From the NCBI GenBank assembly GCA_021831565.1, contig JAKBMM010000004.1, forward strand, positions 17,120 to 81,119: a DNA stretch of 64,000 nt, given 5' to 3'. Below, in pieces: positions 28,001 to 38,206 of this stretch. The position numbers and the translations under genes were made by a program. This DNA is from Planctomycetota bacterium (GTDB taxonomy: Bacteria; Planctomycetota; Phycisphaerae; WQYP01). The notes beneath the pieces were generated by a model. It ran no database searches. It was not told where the DNA came from and saw nothing but the letters and a program-made list of their open reading frames with translations. Position 1 is the stretch's first letter. Every line of letters starts with the position of its first letter.

Positions 28001-29518
28001 ATGTGGATCAGAGAAAGTTTGCCGGGGCGCCGCCGCATGCGTTGGATGCCGCAAGTCCGCGCCTCCATGCTCCCTGGCCGGCCGGGATTCCCACGCCGCA
28101 TTTATGGAGGAATCCGCGGTTTATGGTTGGCCGCCGCCCTGGTACTGCCGGGCCTGGTCGCCGGCTGCGTGAACCAGCAAAAGGAAGTGGCGCACTACGA
28201 GAAGATTTTGCATGCGCATCCGGCGACAACCGCCGCGGCGCTGCGCGTTCCGCGCGAATGTACGCTCGCTGAGGCGATGCGCCTGGCCAACGACAACAAT
28301 GAACAACTCGCCATTTCCGGCGAGGACTACCTCCAGGCCCTGATCGCCAGGAATCGCGCGTTTGCCTCGTTCCTGCCCACCATCGGCCTTGACGTGCAGG
28401 ATTTTCAGCAACAGGAATTCAATACGGCGGGGTTTCCGCCGGATTTCACCCAATTCTTTCAAACACACTATTTCAATCTGCCGCTGCAAACCCAGCTCAA
28501 TGTCAACGCGTGGCGCGACGCCGCGGCGATTCAGGCGGCCGGTACAACCGTGCGGCAGCGCCGCGCGCTGCTGCGGGACATGCAGTCCAATCTGCTGCTG
28601 GAAGTGGCCCAGACCTATTACGGGGTGCTCAGCGAGGCGCGTTCGGTGAAAGTTCTTCGCGCCACGCTGGGCGTGCAAAAAGCCAATGTGGCCAGCATGA
28701 AGCGCAAGCAAAAAGCGGGCATCGTCGTTCGCTTGAGCGTGCTGCAATCCGAAGCGGACGAATCCGCAACGCGGGTCCTGCTCACCCAAGCCCGCAACAG
28801 CGTTCAAAAGGGCCGCGCGGTGCTGGCGTTTCTGATCGGTGCGCCGAATCTCAACGGCGCCCGCCTGGTGAATCGGTTTGATCCGCCGGCTCATGTTCCC
28901 GCACTCCGGCAACTGGACCAAATCTCCCTGCGCCAGCGCCAGGATTTGCGCGCCGCCGATGACGCCGTGGCGACCAGCCGGCACGAAGTGTCCGCGGCGG
29001 TGGCGGAATATTTTCCCTCGGTCTCCATCGATCTAAATACTTTTCTTTCCAAGCAAAGCTTTCCCGGCGATAGCTGGTGGAACAGCTTGTTCAGCGTGAA
29101 TCTGCCTATTTTTGAAGGAGGGGTGATTTACGACGATATTCGCACGGCTTACTCCCGGCTGCGCCAGGCCATGCTGGCGCGCCAACGCCTGGCACAGCGG
29201 ATTCTGGAGCAGGTCCGCATCGCCCGGGACAACTGGATCAGCAGCGTGAAACTGGTGCGTAATCTGCTTACAGAGATGCGCGCCGCCCGGGCCTCCTTCC
29301 ACCAGGCTCGTCATTCGTTTCAAGCGGGTCTGGCCACCAACCTCGATGTAATTACCGCCCAGGATCGCGCCTTGGCGGCACAATTGGCCTATGAAAAGGC
29401 TCACTACAACGAACGCGTCGATATGCTGGCGCTGCTGCGCATGACCGGTCGGCTGACTTATCCGGCGATCGCCCAACTGGCGGCGGCCGGCGGGACGCAC
29501 GTGGTCGCCGACAAATAG
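28001..29518 (+). CDS. TolC-family outer membrane efflux protein
   Basis: Lipobox LVAGC; repeated helical efflux pattern; AGGAG SD ~10 bp upstream. Confidence 0.85.
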   Translation: MWIRESLPGRRRMRWMPQVRASMLPGRPGFPRRIYGGIRGLWLAAALVLPGLVAGCVNQQKEVAHYEKILHAHPATTAAALRVPRECTLAEAMRLANDNNEQLAISGEDYLQALIARNRAFASFLPTIGLDVQDFQQQEFNTAGFPPDFTQFFQTHYFNLPLQTQLNVNAWRDAAAIQAAGTTVRQRRALLRDMQSNLLLEVAQTYYGVLSEARSVKVLRATLGVQKANVASMKRKQKAGIVVRLSVLQSEADESATRVLLTQARNSVQKGRAVLAFLIGAPNLNGARLVNRFDPPAHVPALRQLDQISLRQRQDLRAADDAVATSRHEVSAAVAEYFPSVSIDLNTFLSKQSFPGDSWWNSLFSVNLPIFEGGVIYDDIRTAYSRLRQAMLARQRLAQRILEQVRIARDNWISSVKLVRNLLTEMRAARASFHQARHSFQAGLATNLDVITAQDRALAAQLAYEKAHYNERVDMLALLRMTGRLTYPAIAQLAAAGGTHVVADK

Positions 29519-29731
29519 ACCTGTTCTCGTAAAGTTTTATCCACATTACCGCCGATAACCTATGAAGACTCACGGTATAAGCACAGTGCTTCGACTCTGT
29601 TGCCGGCTCCGGACGCTCGGGGAATATACGTGTTTGTCCACGGCGCCTGTTCGGGCGCCGCGGAGTCCCGACGGCTATCGGGATTCCATTTTGCTACGGC
29701 GAATTCCGCCGTTGGTCAGCGGGATAAAGTC

Positions 29732-30595
29732 ATGTCGCACCCTTTGCGATCACCTGCGGGCAAGCCGTGCGCCGATTCAGAAGGCGGCGCGCGGCCCGCT
29801 CCCATTGCCATCGGACGAATCCCTTTGCCCGCGGCGCCACGTGGCCGCACAGACGCTCGCCCGCCAATCCCGACCGGCGTCGAAATTCGATTGGCCTCCG
29901 CCGAATGGCCGGCGGCCTATGCCGTGGCGCCGGGCCAGGTGGTGGTGGAGATCGGCTGCGGTTCCGGCCGGCGCACCATCGCGACCGCGCGGCGAGTCGG
30001 TCCCCTCGGCAAAGTGCTCGGAATTGACAGTTCGCCCGCGGCCGTCGCCGCGGCCCGGAAAAACGCGCGCACCGCCGGATTGAGAAATATTGAACTATAT
30101 CTATGCCGCCTGGACAGCATTCCGCTGCCTTCGGCCAGCGCCCACTGGGTGATCGGCGGGGGAATATCCTCTCTGGCCGGCAATCGCCTCGTCGTGTTTC
30201 GCGAAATCTTTCGCGCTCTGGCGCCCGGCGGTCGCGCCGTGATTCATGATATAGCCGTCCGCCGGCTGCTTCCTCCGGAAATCGCCAACAGCGTGTTGGA
30301 CCATACGTACGGTTTAGATGGCGTAGTAGAGGTATCAAGCTATATGAAGCTGTTGGCGAATCTCGGCCTGGACGAACTGACGCTCTGCGAATATGCCCCC
30401 GCCGCGAACCTGCGGGACTTGTGCGACGGGCAACTGTCCTTCCAAAATGAAAACGACTTTCCGGCCGCCGGTGCGCCCGCCCGGCCAATCCGATCCGCAA
30501 TCCGCGGCGTTTCCCCATCCCGGCACGACGATCCGTGGCGCTGGCTGGGCGAATATCTTACCGGCGTACGGATTGAGGCCCGCAAACCAGCCTGA
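29732..30595 (+). CDS. ArsM-like SAM methyltransferase paralogue lacking arsenic-binding cysteines
   Basis: VAPGQVVVEIGCGSGRRTIATARRVGPLGKVLGIDSSPAAV...VFREIFRALAPGGRAVIHDIAVRRLLP aligns with ArsM at 14079-14993. Confidence 0.65.
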   Translation: MSHPLRSPAGKPCADSEGGARPAPIAIGRIPLPAAPRGRTDARPPIPTGVEIRLASAEWPAAYAVAPGQVVVEIGCGSGRRTIATARRVGPLGKVLGIDSSPAAVAAARKNARTAGLRNIELYLCRLDSIPLPSASAHWVIGGGISSLAGNRLVVFREIFRALAPGGRAVIHDIAVRRLLPPEIANSVLDHTYGLDGVVEVSSYMKLLANLGLDELTLCEYAPAANLRDLCDGQLSFQNENDFPAAGAPARPIRSAIRGVSPSRHDDPWRWLGEYLTGVRIEARKPA

Positions 30596-31106
30596 CTTGG
30601 GCCGGATGGGAGCGTCCCGCCGGTCACGGCTTGCGAGCCTCTCCTCGCCGGGCGTGGCGGCGACAATTCAAGATTACCGGAAGACTGTTTTATGTCATAC
30701 CAAAGTTGTAATATCACTGGTTTATGGTTCACTCGCCTTAAGTCCGAAAATTGCCGATAATACTGCGCTGGGCCAACCGGAGGCTGCCGCGTGGACGTCC
30801 CAACTTCCAGTTCTTCGCCCGGACCGGCCGCGTTGGCCGCCGGCGCGGCTGCGATCCCGCGCCGGCCGCGTGGATTGTTGCTTCAAAATAGGCCGGATCT
30901 CTACTATATCCAGATGCGTGACGAACTCCATGGAGCCTTATTGACGCGCTATCGCTCCGGAGAGTACCACTCCCATGGTGCATGTGTGTTTGTCGCGGCG
31001 GGTGAATTCCGCCGTTGAATGAATCCATGACCGCCATCGCCCGGAAGTCCCGGTACAACCAATAGAAAGTGGATACCGGTATCGCTATTTCAGGAAAATT
31101 CATCCG

Positions 31107-32618
31107 ATGACGCAGGCGGAACCGGTTAGCACATCCGAAGAAATTTCGCTGGCGCAGCGTACGTCGCGCGGTTTTGCCTGGCTGCTGATGCAAACGCTCG
31201 GGTCCAAGGCCTTCAGCGTTGTGGGCCAGATATTCCTGGCCCATCTGCTCGCTCCCCATGATTACGGCCTGGTGGCGCTGGCTTATACCGCCTGCACGAT
31301 TCCCGGCATGTTGCGTCTGACGGGCGTGCCGCAGGTGCTGGTGCAAAAGCAGTCCCGTTTTCCGCGCTGGGCCAATGCGGGATTTTGGATGGAATTGTAC
31401 CTGGGCTTGGGAGCCGCCGTTCTGATGGTTCTCGCCGCGCCGATCGCCGCGGTTATGTTCCATACGCGGGACGTTGTCGGACCCATATTGGTGGTCGCGT
31501 CGGGCGCCCTCATCAGCCCGCTGGCCGCAGTCCCGGGGGCGGACTTAACCCGTCGTCTTGAATTCCGCTCCCTGGCGCTGGTGGGACTGGCTTACAACAT
31601 ACTGGCCATGACCATTAGCGTGCTACTGGCGGCCCTGCATTTCGGCGTGTACAGCTTTGTCATACCACTGCCGGTATGCTCCGCCCTGCGCGCCGTGGCG
31701 CTTTGGCGGCTGGCCAAGCCGCGAATCCGGTGGAACCCGCAATTCCGGCGCTGGTGGGGGTTGGCGGTCGGCAGCGGACCGCTGCTGGGAGCGTCGTTCT
31801 GCGCCGTCGCTATTTCCACTGCGCAGAATCTTTCACTGGGGCTGTTCCATTCCAAGGAGATGATGGGCGATTACTTTTTTGCCTGGAATCTTGCCAGTCA
31901 GGTGGTGCAGTTGCTGGCAATGAATCTCTCGGGTGTTCTATTTCCGGCGCTAAGCACGCTCCAGAACGATCCGCGGCGTCAACTCGGGGCCTTTCTACGG
32001 GCCGCGCGGGCCATGGCCCTGCTGTCCGTGCCGATTTGTATCCTGGAGATTATCTTCGCCCGCCCCGGTGTGGAGCTGATTTATGGCGCCAAGTGGCTGC
32101 CAGCCGTTCCCATGGTCCAATATTTCGCCGCGGCCAGTGTCTTCACACTGCTGGCCGGACTGGCACAGAATCTGCTTTCGGCGCAGGGGCGTTTTCTGCT
32201 CCAATTGCGATGGGCTGCTATAGCGGCCGTTTTGTACATTCCGGTGGGATTCGTGGTGGGAATGAAATACGGGGCGGTGGCGCTGGTGGCGACGACGCTC
32301 GTTTACGGCTTCATCAACACGCCGATCGGAATGTTTTTGGCGGTGCGCCGGGGCGGCGGCCGCGCTCGCGACGTCGCTGGCGTGTTGGTGCCGCCCTGTC
32401 TGCTGGGATTGGCGGCGGTGATCCCGACCGTGCTGCTGTTATGGCTGTTGCCGATGAAATTTCGCACGGATCTGGTGGAATTGCTGGTTGCCGTGTTGCT
32501 CACACCACCCCTCTACGCACTGTTAGTCCGGCGCTTCCGCCGCGCCGATTTTGACGAGTTGGCCGGCCACATGCGGCACCTTCTAAGGCGGATATTCGGG
32601 CGGGAACCGGCGGCGTAG
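31107..32618 (+). CDS. oligosaccharide flippase / polysaccharide export family
   Basis: QRTSRGFAWLLMQTLGSKAFSVVGQIFLAHLLAPHDYGLVALAYT; multi-TM. Confidence 0.85.
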   Translation: MTQAEPVSTSEEISLAQRTSRGFAWLLMQTLGSKAFSVVGQIFLAHLLAPHDYGLVALAYTACTIPGMLRLTGVPQVLVQKQSRFPRWANAGFWMELYLGLGAAVLMVLAAPIAAVMFHTRDVVGPILVVASGALISPLAAVPGADLTRRLEFRSLALVGLAYNILAMTISVLLAALHFGVYSFVIPLPVCSALRAVALWRLAKPRIRWNPQFRRWWGLAVGSGPLLGASFCAVAISTAQNLSLGLFHSKEMMGDYFFAWNLASQVVQLLAMNLSGVLFPALSTLQNDPRRQLGAFLRAARAMALLSVPICILEIIFARPGVELIYGAKWLPAVPMVQYFAAASVFTLLAGLAQNLLSAQGRFLLQLRWAAIAAVLYIPVGFVVGMKYGAVALVATTLVYGFINTPIGMFLAVRRGGGRARDVAGVLVPPCLLGLAAVIPTVLLLWLLPMKFRTDLVELLVAVLLTPPLYALLVRRFRRADFDELAGHMRHLLRRIFGREPAA

Positions 32619-32663
32619 CCGCCAATACCGAATTGGGGAAAATATTCAGCGACAAAGGCAGGT

Positions 32664-33125
32664 TCAAGTCGGAACCGGCGGAAGCGGTTGGGCGCAAAGA
32701 TGCCACAGATCGGGATGATCGGAATCCCGCAGAAGACTTATGCGTACATGCAGGCGTGCGCCGCGCAGTTCCACTTGCGTTTTTTGATCACCGGTTTGGA
32801 TCAGCAGCGCTGCGCCGGAATCAACCCGTTTCACCGTGCCGCGATCTCTGGAAACAGGTCCTTCGAATGTCAGGTAAACACGGCGATGATCGGGTAAAGC
32901 GCAGACGACGGCGGTGAATTCTTTTTTTTCCCCGGCGAACCATTGCAGGGGATCTGTGTCGATCCGCCATGTGGCCAGCCGGGCGCGGCCGGGCAGGTCC
33001 AGCAGAAAATCCCAATGCGTTTCTTCGGACCGGCTGTGCCGAAGGATGGCGAAGCGGCGCCCGGCCGGCCCAGGCGCCGGCGGACCTGCGCCGGAGGAAT
33101 CCACAGGGGAGTCTTGCCAAACCAT
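32664..33125 (-). CDS. stand-alone LigD-type 3'-phosphoesterase (PE) domain protein
   Basis: GRRFAILRHSRSEETHWDFLLDLPGRARLATWRID. Confidence 0.6.
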   Translation of the reverse strand: MVWQDSPVDSSGAGPPAPGPAGRRFAILRHSRSEETHWDFLLDLPGRARLATWRIDTDPLQWFAGEKKEFTAVVCALPDHRRVYLTFEGPVSRDRGTVKRVDSGAALLIQTGDQKTQVELRGARLHVRISLLRDSDHPDLWHLCAQPLPPVPT

Positions 33126-33173
33126 GATGGAATGATACCATCAACGTTGTCTTGGTGGCTTTGGAGTGCATTT

Positions 33174-33866
33174 ATGAGTTTGAAACATAGGCGTCGCGGG
33201 CGCGTAGCCAGGCCGGTCTTGCTTCTGGCCGCCATTGGCATGCTGTTTTTGGCGGGCTGCGAATCGCCGGCCCTGCGGTTGCGTAACGAAGGGTTGCGCC
33301 TTTACCACCAGGGCCACTATCAGGCGGCCGTGCGGAAATTCGACGATGCGTTGAATTACAATCAGTCCGAGCCGCACGGCAACTATTACGCCGGCGCCGC
33401 CGATTACATGCTCGGCCGTTATGAGCAGGCGATTTACCATTACAAACTGGCGTTGCAGACGAATCCGAACTATGGCCAGGCCAAGAGCGCGCTGGCGCAA
33501 GCCTACATCAAGGAAGGTAAACCCAATGAAGCAATGAACACGCTCGAGCGCATTGCCGCCTTGACCGGACGGGTGGGCGACCGGCTGCGCGTGGCGCGGT
33601 TTTACGCGCGACTCGGCGATCTGGATGATGCGCGTGTGAATTATATGAAGGCCGCCGCGATGGCGCCCAATGATCCGGCCGCGCTGATCGCGGTCGGAAA
33701 GTTTTTCGACCGCATCGGGCACCGGAAGCGGGCGGTGGGGTATTACGAGCAGGCTTATCGTCTGGCGCCGACCACGCCGGGTCTGGTAAAACTTTTGAGC
33801 GCGGACGGGGCGACAATTTCCGATGCGCTGACCGCGCCGCCGGCCGCGCCGGCAACCGCACCATGA
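33174..33866 (+). CDS. TPR-repeat lipoprotein
   Basis: AAIGMLFLAGC lipobox; tandem TPR pattern. Confidence 0.8.
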   Translation: MSLKHRRRGRVARPVLLLAAIGMLFLAGCESPALRLRNEGLRLYHQGHYQAAVRKFDDALNYNQSEPHGNYYAGAADYMLGRYEQAIYHYKLALQTNPNYGQAKSALAQAYIKEGKPNEAMNTLERIAALTGRVGDRLRVARFYARLGDLDDARVNYMKAAAMAPNDPAALIAVGKFFDRIGHRKRAVGYYEQAYRLAPTTPGLVKLLSADGATISDALTAPPAAPATAP

Positions 33867-33935
33867 ATGGCCGGAAGCGACGCGGCATTCCAATCGAAAT
33901 CGGGATGGCTATCGGGATTATCCGGACCGTTCAAG

Positions 33936-34496
33936 ATGATTGAATCCGCAAGCTGTCGATTTATCGAAATGCTCGATCCGCGGCGCGATGTGATTTACGC
34001 GCAGGCCAGCGCCGCCGGCGTCCCGTCCCAGGTTGAAACTATTCTGCAACATGCGGTTCGGCGGGCTTACCGCACCTACGTACAAGAGGCCACGCCGGAA
34101 AATGATCTGGCCGATCTGGTGGGGCGATACATCCGGGAACAGACAGGCCAGCCGGTATTGCCGGCGCCCGAACCGATGGCGATGCCGGCCGATATCTGGG
34201 CTCGCCTGGTCGCGGCTGTACAGATTGAGGCGGCCCGTCTGGGCGGCGTGGTGGAACAATCCATGCTTGCTTATGATCCATTGCTGGCGCCGCGAAAAAA
34301 AAATATCGCGGATGAGGAATCGATCGAAGGGTTGAACCTTTCTCCCTGGACGCGGTTTGTCGTGGCGGCGGCGATTGTGCTCATCATCGGCATCGTGGCC
34401 ACTATTATGCTCACCACCCGGCGAATGCCGGCGGCGACCACCCGCCCCGCGGCAGCCGGCGGGCCCAGCGCCCCGGGCGCCAGGCATTCCCGATAG
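33936..34496 (+). CDS. hypothetical single-TM protein
   Basis: C-terminal TM FVVAAAIVLIIGIVATIML. Confidence 0.5.
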   Translation: MIESASCRFIEMLDPRRDVIYAQASAAGVPSQVETILQHAVRRAYRTYVQEATPENDLADLVGRYIREQTGQPVLPAPEPMAMPADIWARLVAAVQIEAARLGGVVEQSMLAYDPLLAPRKKNIADEESIEGLNLSPWTRFVVAAAIVLIIGIVATIMLTTRRMPAATTRPAAAGGPSAPGARHSR

Positions 34497-34524
34497 CCAT
34501 CGGGATCAATTGAAGCGACGTAAC

Positions 34525-35316
34525 ATGCATCCGCTACGGTTCTACGTACCCGAGCTTTCTCCCGGTCAGTGCGATTTACCGGAAGATCAGGCGCATCACG
34601 CCTTGCATGTCCTGCGAGTAAAGCGGGGGCGGAGCATAATCGTTTTTGATGGGCGTGGCGCCTCGGCTCCGGGAACGTTCTTGTCTATCCAGGGGAAGGC
34701 TCTCTGCCAGATCAGCGGGCCGATCCGTCACGATCGGCCGCCGCTGGTGGATATCACGATCGCTTGCGCGGTTCCGAAGGTGGATCGCGCCGCGACGTTG
34801 ATCGAGCAGGCCAGTCAGTTGGGCGTGTCGCGGCTGATCTGGTTGAACTGCCAGCATAGTATTGTACGACCGCAGGCGGCGGGGGAAAAAATGAAGCGCT
34901 GGCGGTCGTTGGCGATTGAATCGGCCAAGCAATGCGGGCGGAATTACGTGCTGCGGATCGATCCCCTCACGGAGTTTTCCGCGGCTCTGGAAGAGTTTCA
35001 AACGGCAAAAAAGACTATCCTTTGGGCGAATCCTCGCGCTCCTCGGTCGCTTTCGGACTGGGTCATCAAGCAACTATATCCTTTACTGGCCGAACGCGCC
35101 GGCGGGCCATTTGCACTCATGGCGTTGATTGGCCCGGAGGGAGGATTCAGCCGCCGGGAACAGGATCTGCTGGGTGCTATACCGGAAGCGATGCCGGTAC
35201 GTTTGGCCGATAATATTTTGCGGGTGGAAACGGCGGCGCTGGCGTGCGCGGCGATCATTGCCGGGGTGATTGCGGAAGAAACCGGTCATGGACACGATAA
35301 AACGGCAGTATTGTGA
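34525..35316 (+). CDS. rsmE: 16S rRNA (uracil1498-N3)-methyltransferase
   Basis: ALIGPEGGFSRREQDLL; LADNILRVETAALACAAI. Confidence 0.92.
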   Translation: MHPLRFYVPELSPGQCDLPEDQAHHALHVLRVKRGRSIIVFDGRGASAPGTFLSIQGKALCQISGPIRHDRPPLVDITIACAVPKVDRAATLIEQASQLGVSRLIWLNCQHSIVRPQAAGEKMKRWRSLAIESAKQCGRNYVLRIDPLTEFSAALEEFQTAKKTILWANPRAPRSLSDWVIKQLYPLLAERAGGPFALMALIGPEGGFSRREQDLLGAIPEAMPVRLADNILRVETAALACAAIIAGVIAEETGHGHDKTAVL

Positions 35317-35327
35317 TAATATAATTA

Positions 35328-35834
35328 TCAGCCAAAGGCCACATTGCGGGAGACAAATCGGCGGGGGGATTCGTTGAATTTAGTCAGTGTAACGGAGTTG
35401 CCGGAGGGGTTGTAAACTACGTTATTCATGAAAGCCCGCATCAAAAGAATGCCGCGCCCGCCGGGGCAATCCAGTCGGCCATCATCGGTGGGATCGGGTA
35501 GATTGGCCGGGTTGAAACCCGGACCCTCATCCCCCACGACCACATCCACCCGCCGGGAGGTTACGCGGTACTTGATATGAACGCTCTTATGGCGGTCCAT
35601 CTTATTGCCATGTTTGACGGCATTGGCGATGGCCTCGTCCAGGGCCAGTTTAAGGGCGAATAGATCGCGATCTGTATAAGAAAATTTTTCGCATTGACGG
35701 AGAATGGCCTCTTCCACCTCCGGAATACGGCTTAAGGTGCTCGGAATTTCCAAGCCGCACCAATGCCCACTGGTGGGTGGGAGGCCTGCTTGGCCATTCT
35801 GCTTGCACTTACCTTGGATTTGCATATGTTTCAT
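35328..35834 (-). CDS. RsbW-like anti-sigma serine kinase (HATPase)
   Basis: ALKLALDEAIANAVKHGN; VVVGDEGPGFNP; GGRGILLMRAFMNNV. Confidence 0.88.
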   Translation of the reverse strand: MKHMQIQGKCKQNGQAGLPPTSGHWCGLEIPSTLSRIPEVEEAILRQCEKFSYTDRDLFALKLALDEAIANAVKHGNKMDRHKSVHIKYRVTSRRVDVVVGDEGPGFNPANLPDPTDDGRLDCPGGRGILLMRAFMNNVVYNPSGNSVTLTKFNESPRRFVSRNVAFG

Positions 35835-35969
35835 AGATCGCCCGTATTTCGAACTAAAATATAAAAGAACACGCCAACTCCCTTGGCGCGACGGACGTCC
35901 ATGCCCATTTATAGGACCCAAACGGCACCCCGATCCATGGCGCCGTAATAACCACGGATGGCCCGACCG

Positions 35970-36383
35970 TTAAACAAACGGCGGGCGCCCCTGGTTTTGC
36001 AAGCTCTCTCTGGCCGCCTTAATTGTCGGATAAATGTGGAATAGTTTATTAAGTTTTGTTATCAGAAAAACTTCGTAGATTTGGGGAGCAATGTCGCAAA
36101 GCCGCAACTGGCCTTCGCGACCCTGAATTTTATTATTCGCCATGATCAGGGTTCCCAGGGCGGCCGAAGAAAGATGATCCACTCCGGCAAAAGAAATGAT
36201 AAGCCTCGGACGACGCTCGCCTTCGATCAGCGCGCCGAGCGCATCGCCGATCTCCGCGATGTTGCCTTCATCGAGAATTTTCCGGCTGGTGAACTCCACC
36301 TGCAGGATTTCGCCATCGCGGGTGACTTTCAGGTGTGCGGCATCCTGTTGCATGAATAAATCTCCGAATTCAACCACGGCCAA
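35970..36383 (-). CDS. STAS-domain anti-sigma factor antagonist
   Basis: RLIISFAGVDHLSSAALGTLIMANNKIQ; start may be internal (MQQDAA). Confidence 0.85.
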   Translation of the reverse strand: MAVVEFGDLFMQQDAAHLKVTRDGEILQVEFTSRKILDEGNIAEIGDALGALIEGERRPRLIISFAGVDHLSSAALGTLIMANNKIQGREGQLRLCDIAPQIYEVFLITKLNKLFHIYPTIKAARESLQNQGRPPFV

Positions 36384-36697
36384 CTCTGGCGAAACCGTGG
36401 AGTTGCATCGTACGAGCCATGCAATTTAATCATATACGTTGACTTTGAACTGTCAATGTTCCCGGGATTTTTCTGAAGCTTTTTCGCAATCCGGATATGC
36501 CGGAGGGAGCCGGGGACCGTTACGCCCCACCAGCGGATGTTCTACTCGTGTACTGGCCGGCGCCAAGCCGGGAATTTGCGCCGGTGAACGTCACCGCTGT
36601 GTTCGCCGGCACATGGAATGTGCCTCGTTCCGTCCCGCGCGATGCCGGGCCGCTGCGGCGGCCCGCGTCTTGAAGCGGCGCCCCTGGCGCGCCGGGA

Positions 36698-37138
36698 TCA
36701 CGCAGCGGCCTTCTCGGTGTGCCGGAATCGCAGCGTCCATTTACCGGGTCCCAGCAACGCCATGGCAATAATTACCACCAGCAGGCTCAATGGGTATTCG
36801 CAACCGTTATTCATGGCGCTAAAGCCGTGCCGGCCGGTTACGATGGTGGCCACCAGCATGTTGACGGCCAGGGGGATGGCCATGATCCGCAAGCCGGTCC
36901 CTGCAAGGAATATCAGCCCGCCGAAAAACTCGGCGCAGCCGCTGAGTATCGCGCTGATCAGCGGGTGGGGAATGCCCATCCGGCTAAAAGTCTGGGCTGT
37001 GCCGTGAATGCCGCCGCCGCCGAAAGCTCCGAAAAGCTTCTGCGAACCATGGTAGAGAAAAATGGTCGCAATAATCAGGCGTATCAACAGCAGCGCGATA
37101 TTCCGCGGGCGCGTCGAGTTTTCGGCGAGCGTAGGCAT
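36698..37138 (-). CDS. DoxX family membrane protein
   Basis: LLLIRLIIATIFLYHGSQKLFGAFGG. Confidence 0.85.
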   Translation of the reverse strand: MPTLAENSTRPRNIALLLIRLIIATIFLYHGSQKLFGAFGGGGIHGTAQTFSRMGIPHPLISAILSGCAEFFGGLIFLAGTGLRIMAIPLAVNMLVATIVTGRHGFSAMNNGCEYPLSLLVVIIAMALLGPGKWTLRFRHTEKAAA

Positions 37139-37228
37139 GATGCTTTTTCCTTATGAAAATGTTGCGGCGGTTCCCGTTGTTATTCTCTGCCGGAGGCGCC
37201 AATGCTCTTGCAACTTTCCCAACAGGCG

Positions 37229-38128
37229 CTAAGACGAAATGGGACTCAGCCCGGCCTGTACCAGCGCGCCGCGGATGATCCGGCGGCTCTCGGATGACGC
37301 TTCGCACAGCGGCAGCCGAAGTGCACCGCTGTCGCGACCGAGCATCGCCATGGCGGTTTTGATCGGAATGGGATTGGTTTCGACAAACAGGGCCTTGCAC
37401 AGGGCGAAAAGCCGCAGGTGCAGCCCCCGCGCCGTGGCAATATCGCCGGCCAGCGCCGCGTCCACCAGCCCGCGTACCTGATCGGGTACGATGTTCGACG
37501 CCACACTGATGACGCCTTTGGCGCCTACGGCGATCATAGGCAAGGTGAGAGAATCGTCGCCGGAAAGAATATGCAAGCCGGCGGCCACAGCCTCGCTGGT
37601 CAAGTCGAGATTCCCCGCCGCATCCTTGATTGCCACGATGTTCGGGCAATCTTTCGTCAGTCGGCACATCGTCGCGACCGTCATCGTTACATTGGTGCGC
37701 CCCGGAATATTGTATAAGACAATGGGAATGTCCACAGCCTGCGCCACCGTCTTGAAATGCCGGTACAGGCCTTCCTGCGTTGGTTTGTTGTAATAAGGAT
37801 TGACCATCAGCGCGCCGTCCGCTCCCGCCTTGCGAGCGTGGCGCGTCAGAGCCAGCGCCTCGTCGGTGCTGTTGGAGCCGGTGCCGGCGATTACCTTCAG
37901 GCCGGTGCCGCGCGCCGCGCCAACCGCAACTTCCACCACTTCGTGGTGTTCCTCGTGTGAAACCGTCGGGCATTCGCCGGTGGTGCCGACCGGCACGATT
38001 CCCCGCACGCCGTGGCCGGCTTGAAAAGCGATCTGTTTTTCCAAGGCGCGCCGGTCGAATCCCGATGGGGATCGGTCCTGGAAGGGGGTGACCAGCGCGG
38101 TAAAGGTTCCCTGAAACATAAACCACAA
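37229..38128 (-). CDS. dapA: 4-hydroxy-tetrahydrodipicolinate synthase
   Basis: GTFTALVTPFQD; GIVPVGTTGECPT; PYYNKPTQEGLYRHF; VLYNIPGRTNV. Confidence 0.93.
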   Translation of the reverse strand: MWFMFQGTFTALVTPFQDRSPSGFDRRALEKQIAFQAGHGVRGIVPVGTTGECPTVSHEEHHEVVEVAVGAARGTGLKVIAGTGSNSTDEALALTRHARKAGADGALMVNPYYNKPTQEGLYRHFKTVAQAVDIPIVLYNIPGRTNVTMTVATMCRLTKDCPNIVAIKDAAGNLDLTSEAVAAGLHILSGDDSLTLPMIAVGAKGVISVASNIVPDQVRGLVDAALAGDIATARGLHLRLFALCKALFVETNPIPIKTAMAMLGRDSGALRLPLCEASSESRRIIRGALVQAGLSPISS

Positions 38129-38206
38129 ATTATGACTTGTACAACCTGGAAGTCTATAGCCAGGTGTGCTTGTGCCGGATTTTCGCCATCCCGCCTTACG
38201 TACCGC

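Noticed and set aside
36984-38126. 380-aa minus-strand ORF
   Set aside because: Alternative frame of dapA; dapA frame has clear motifs.
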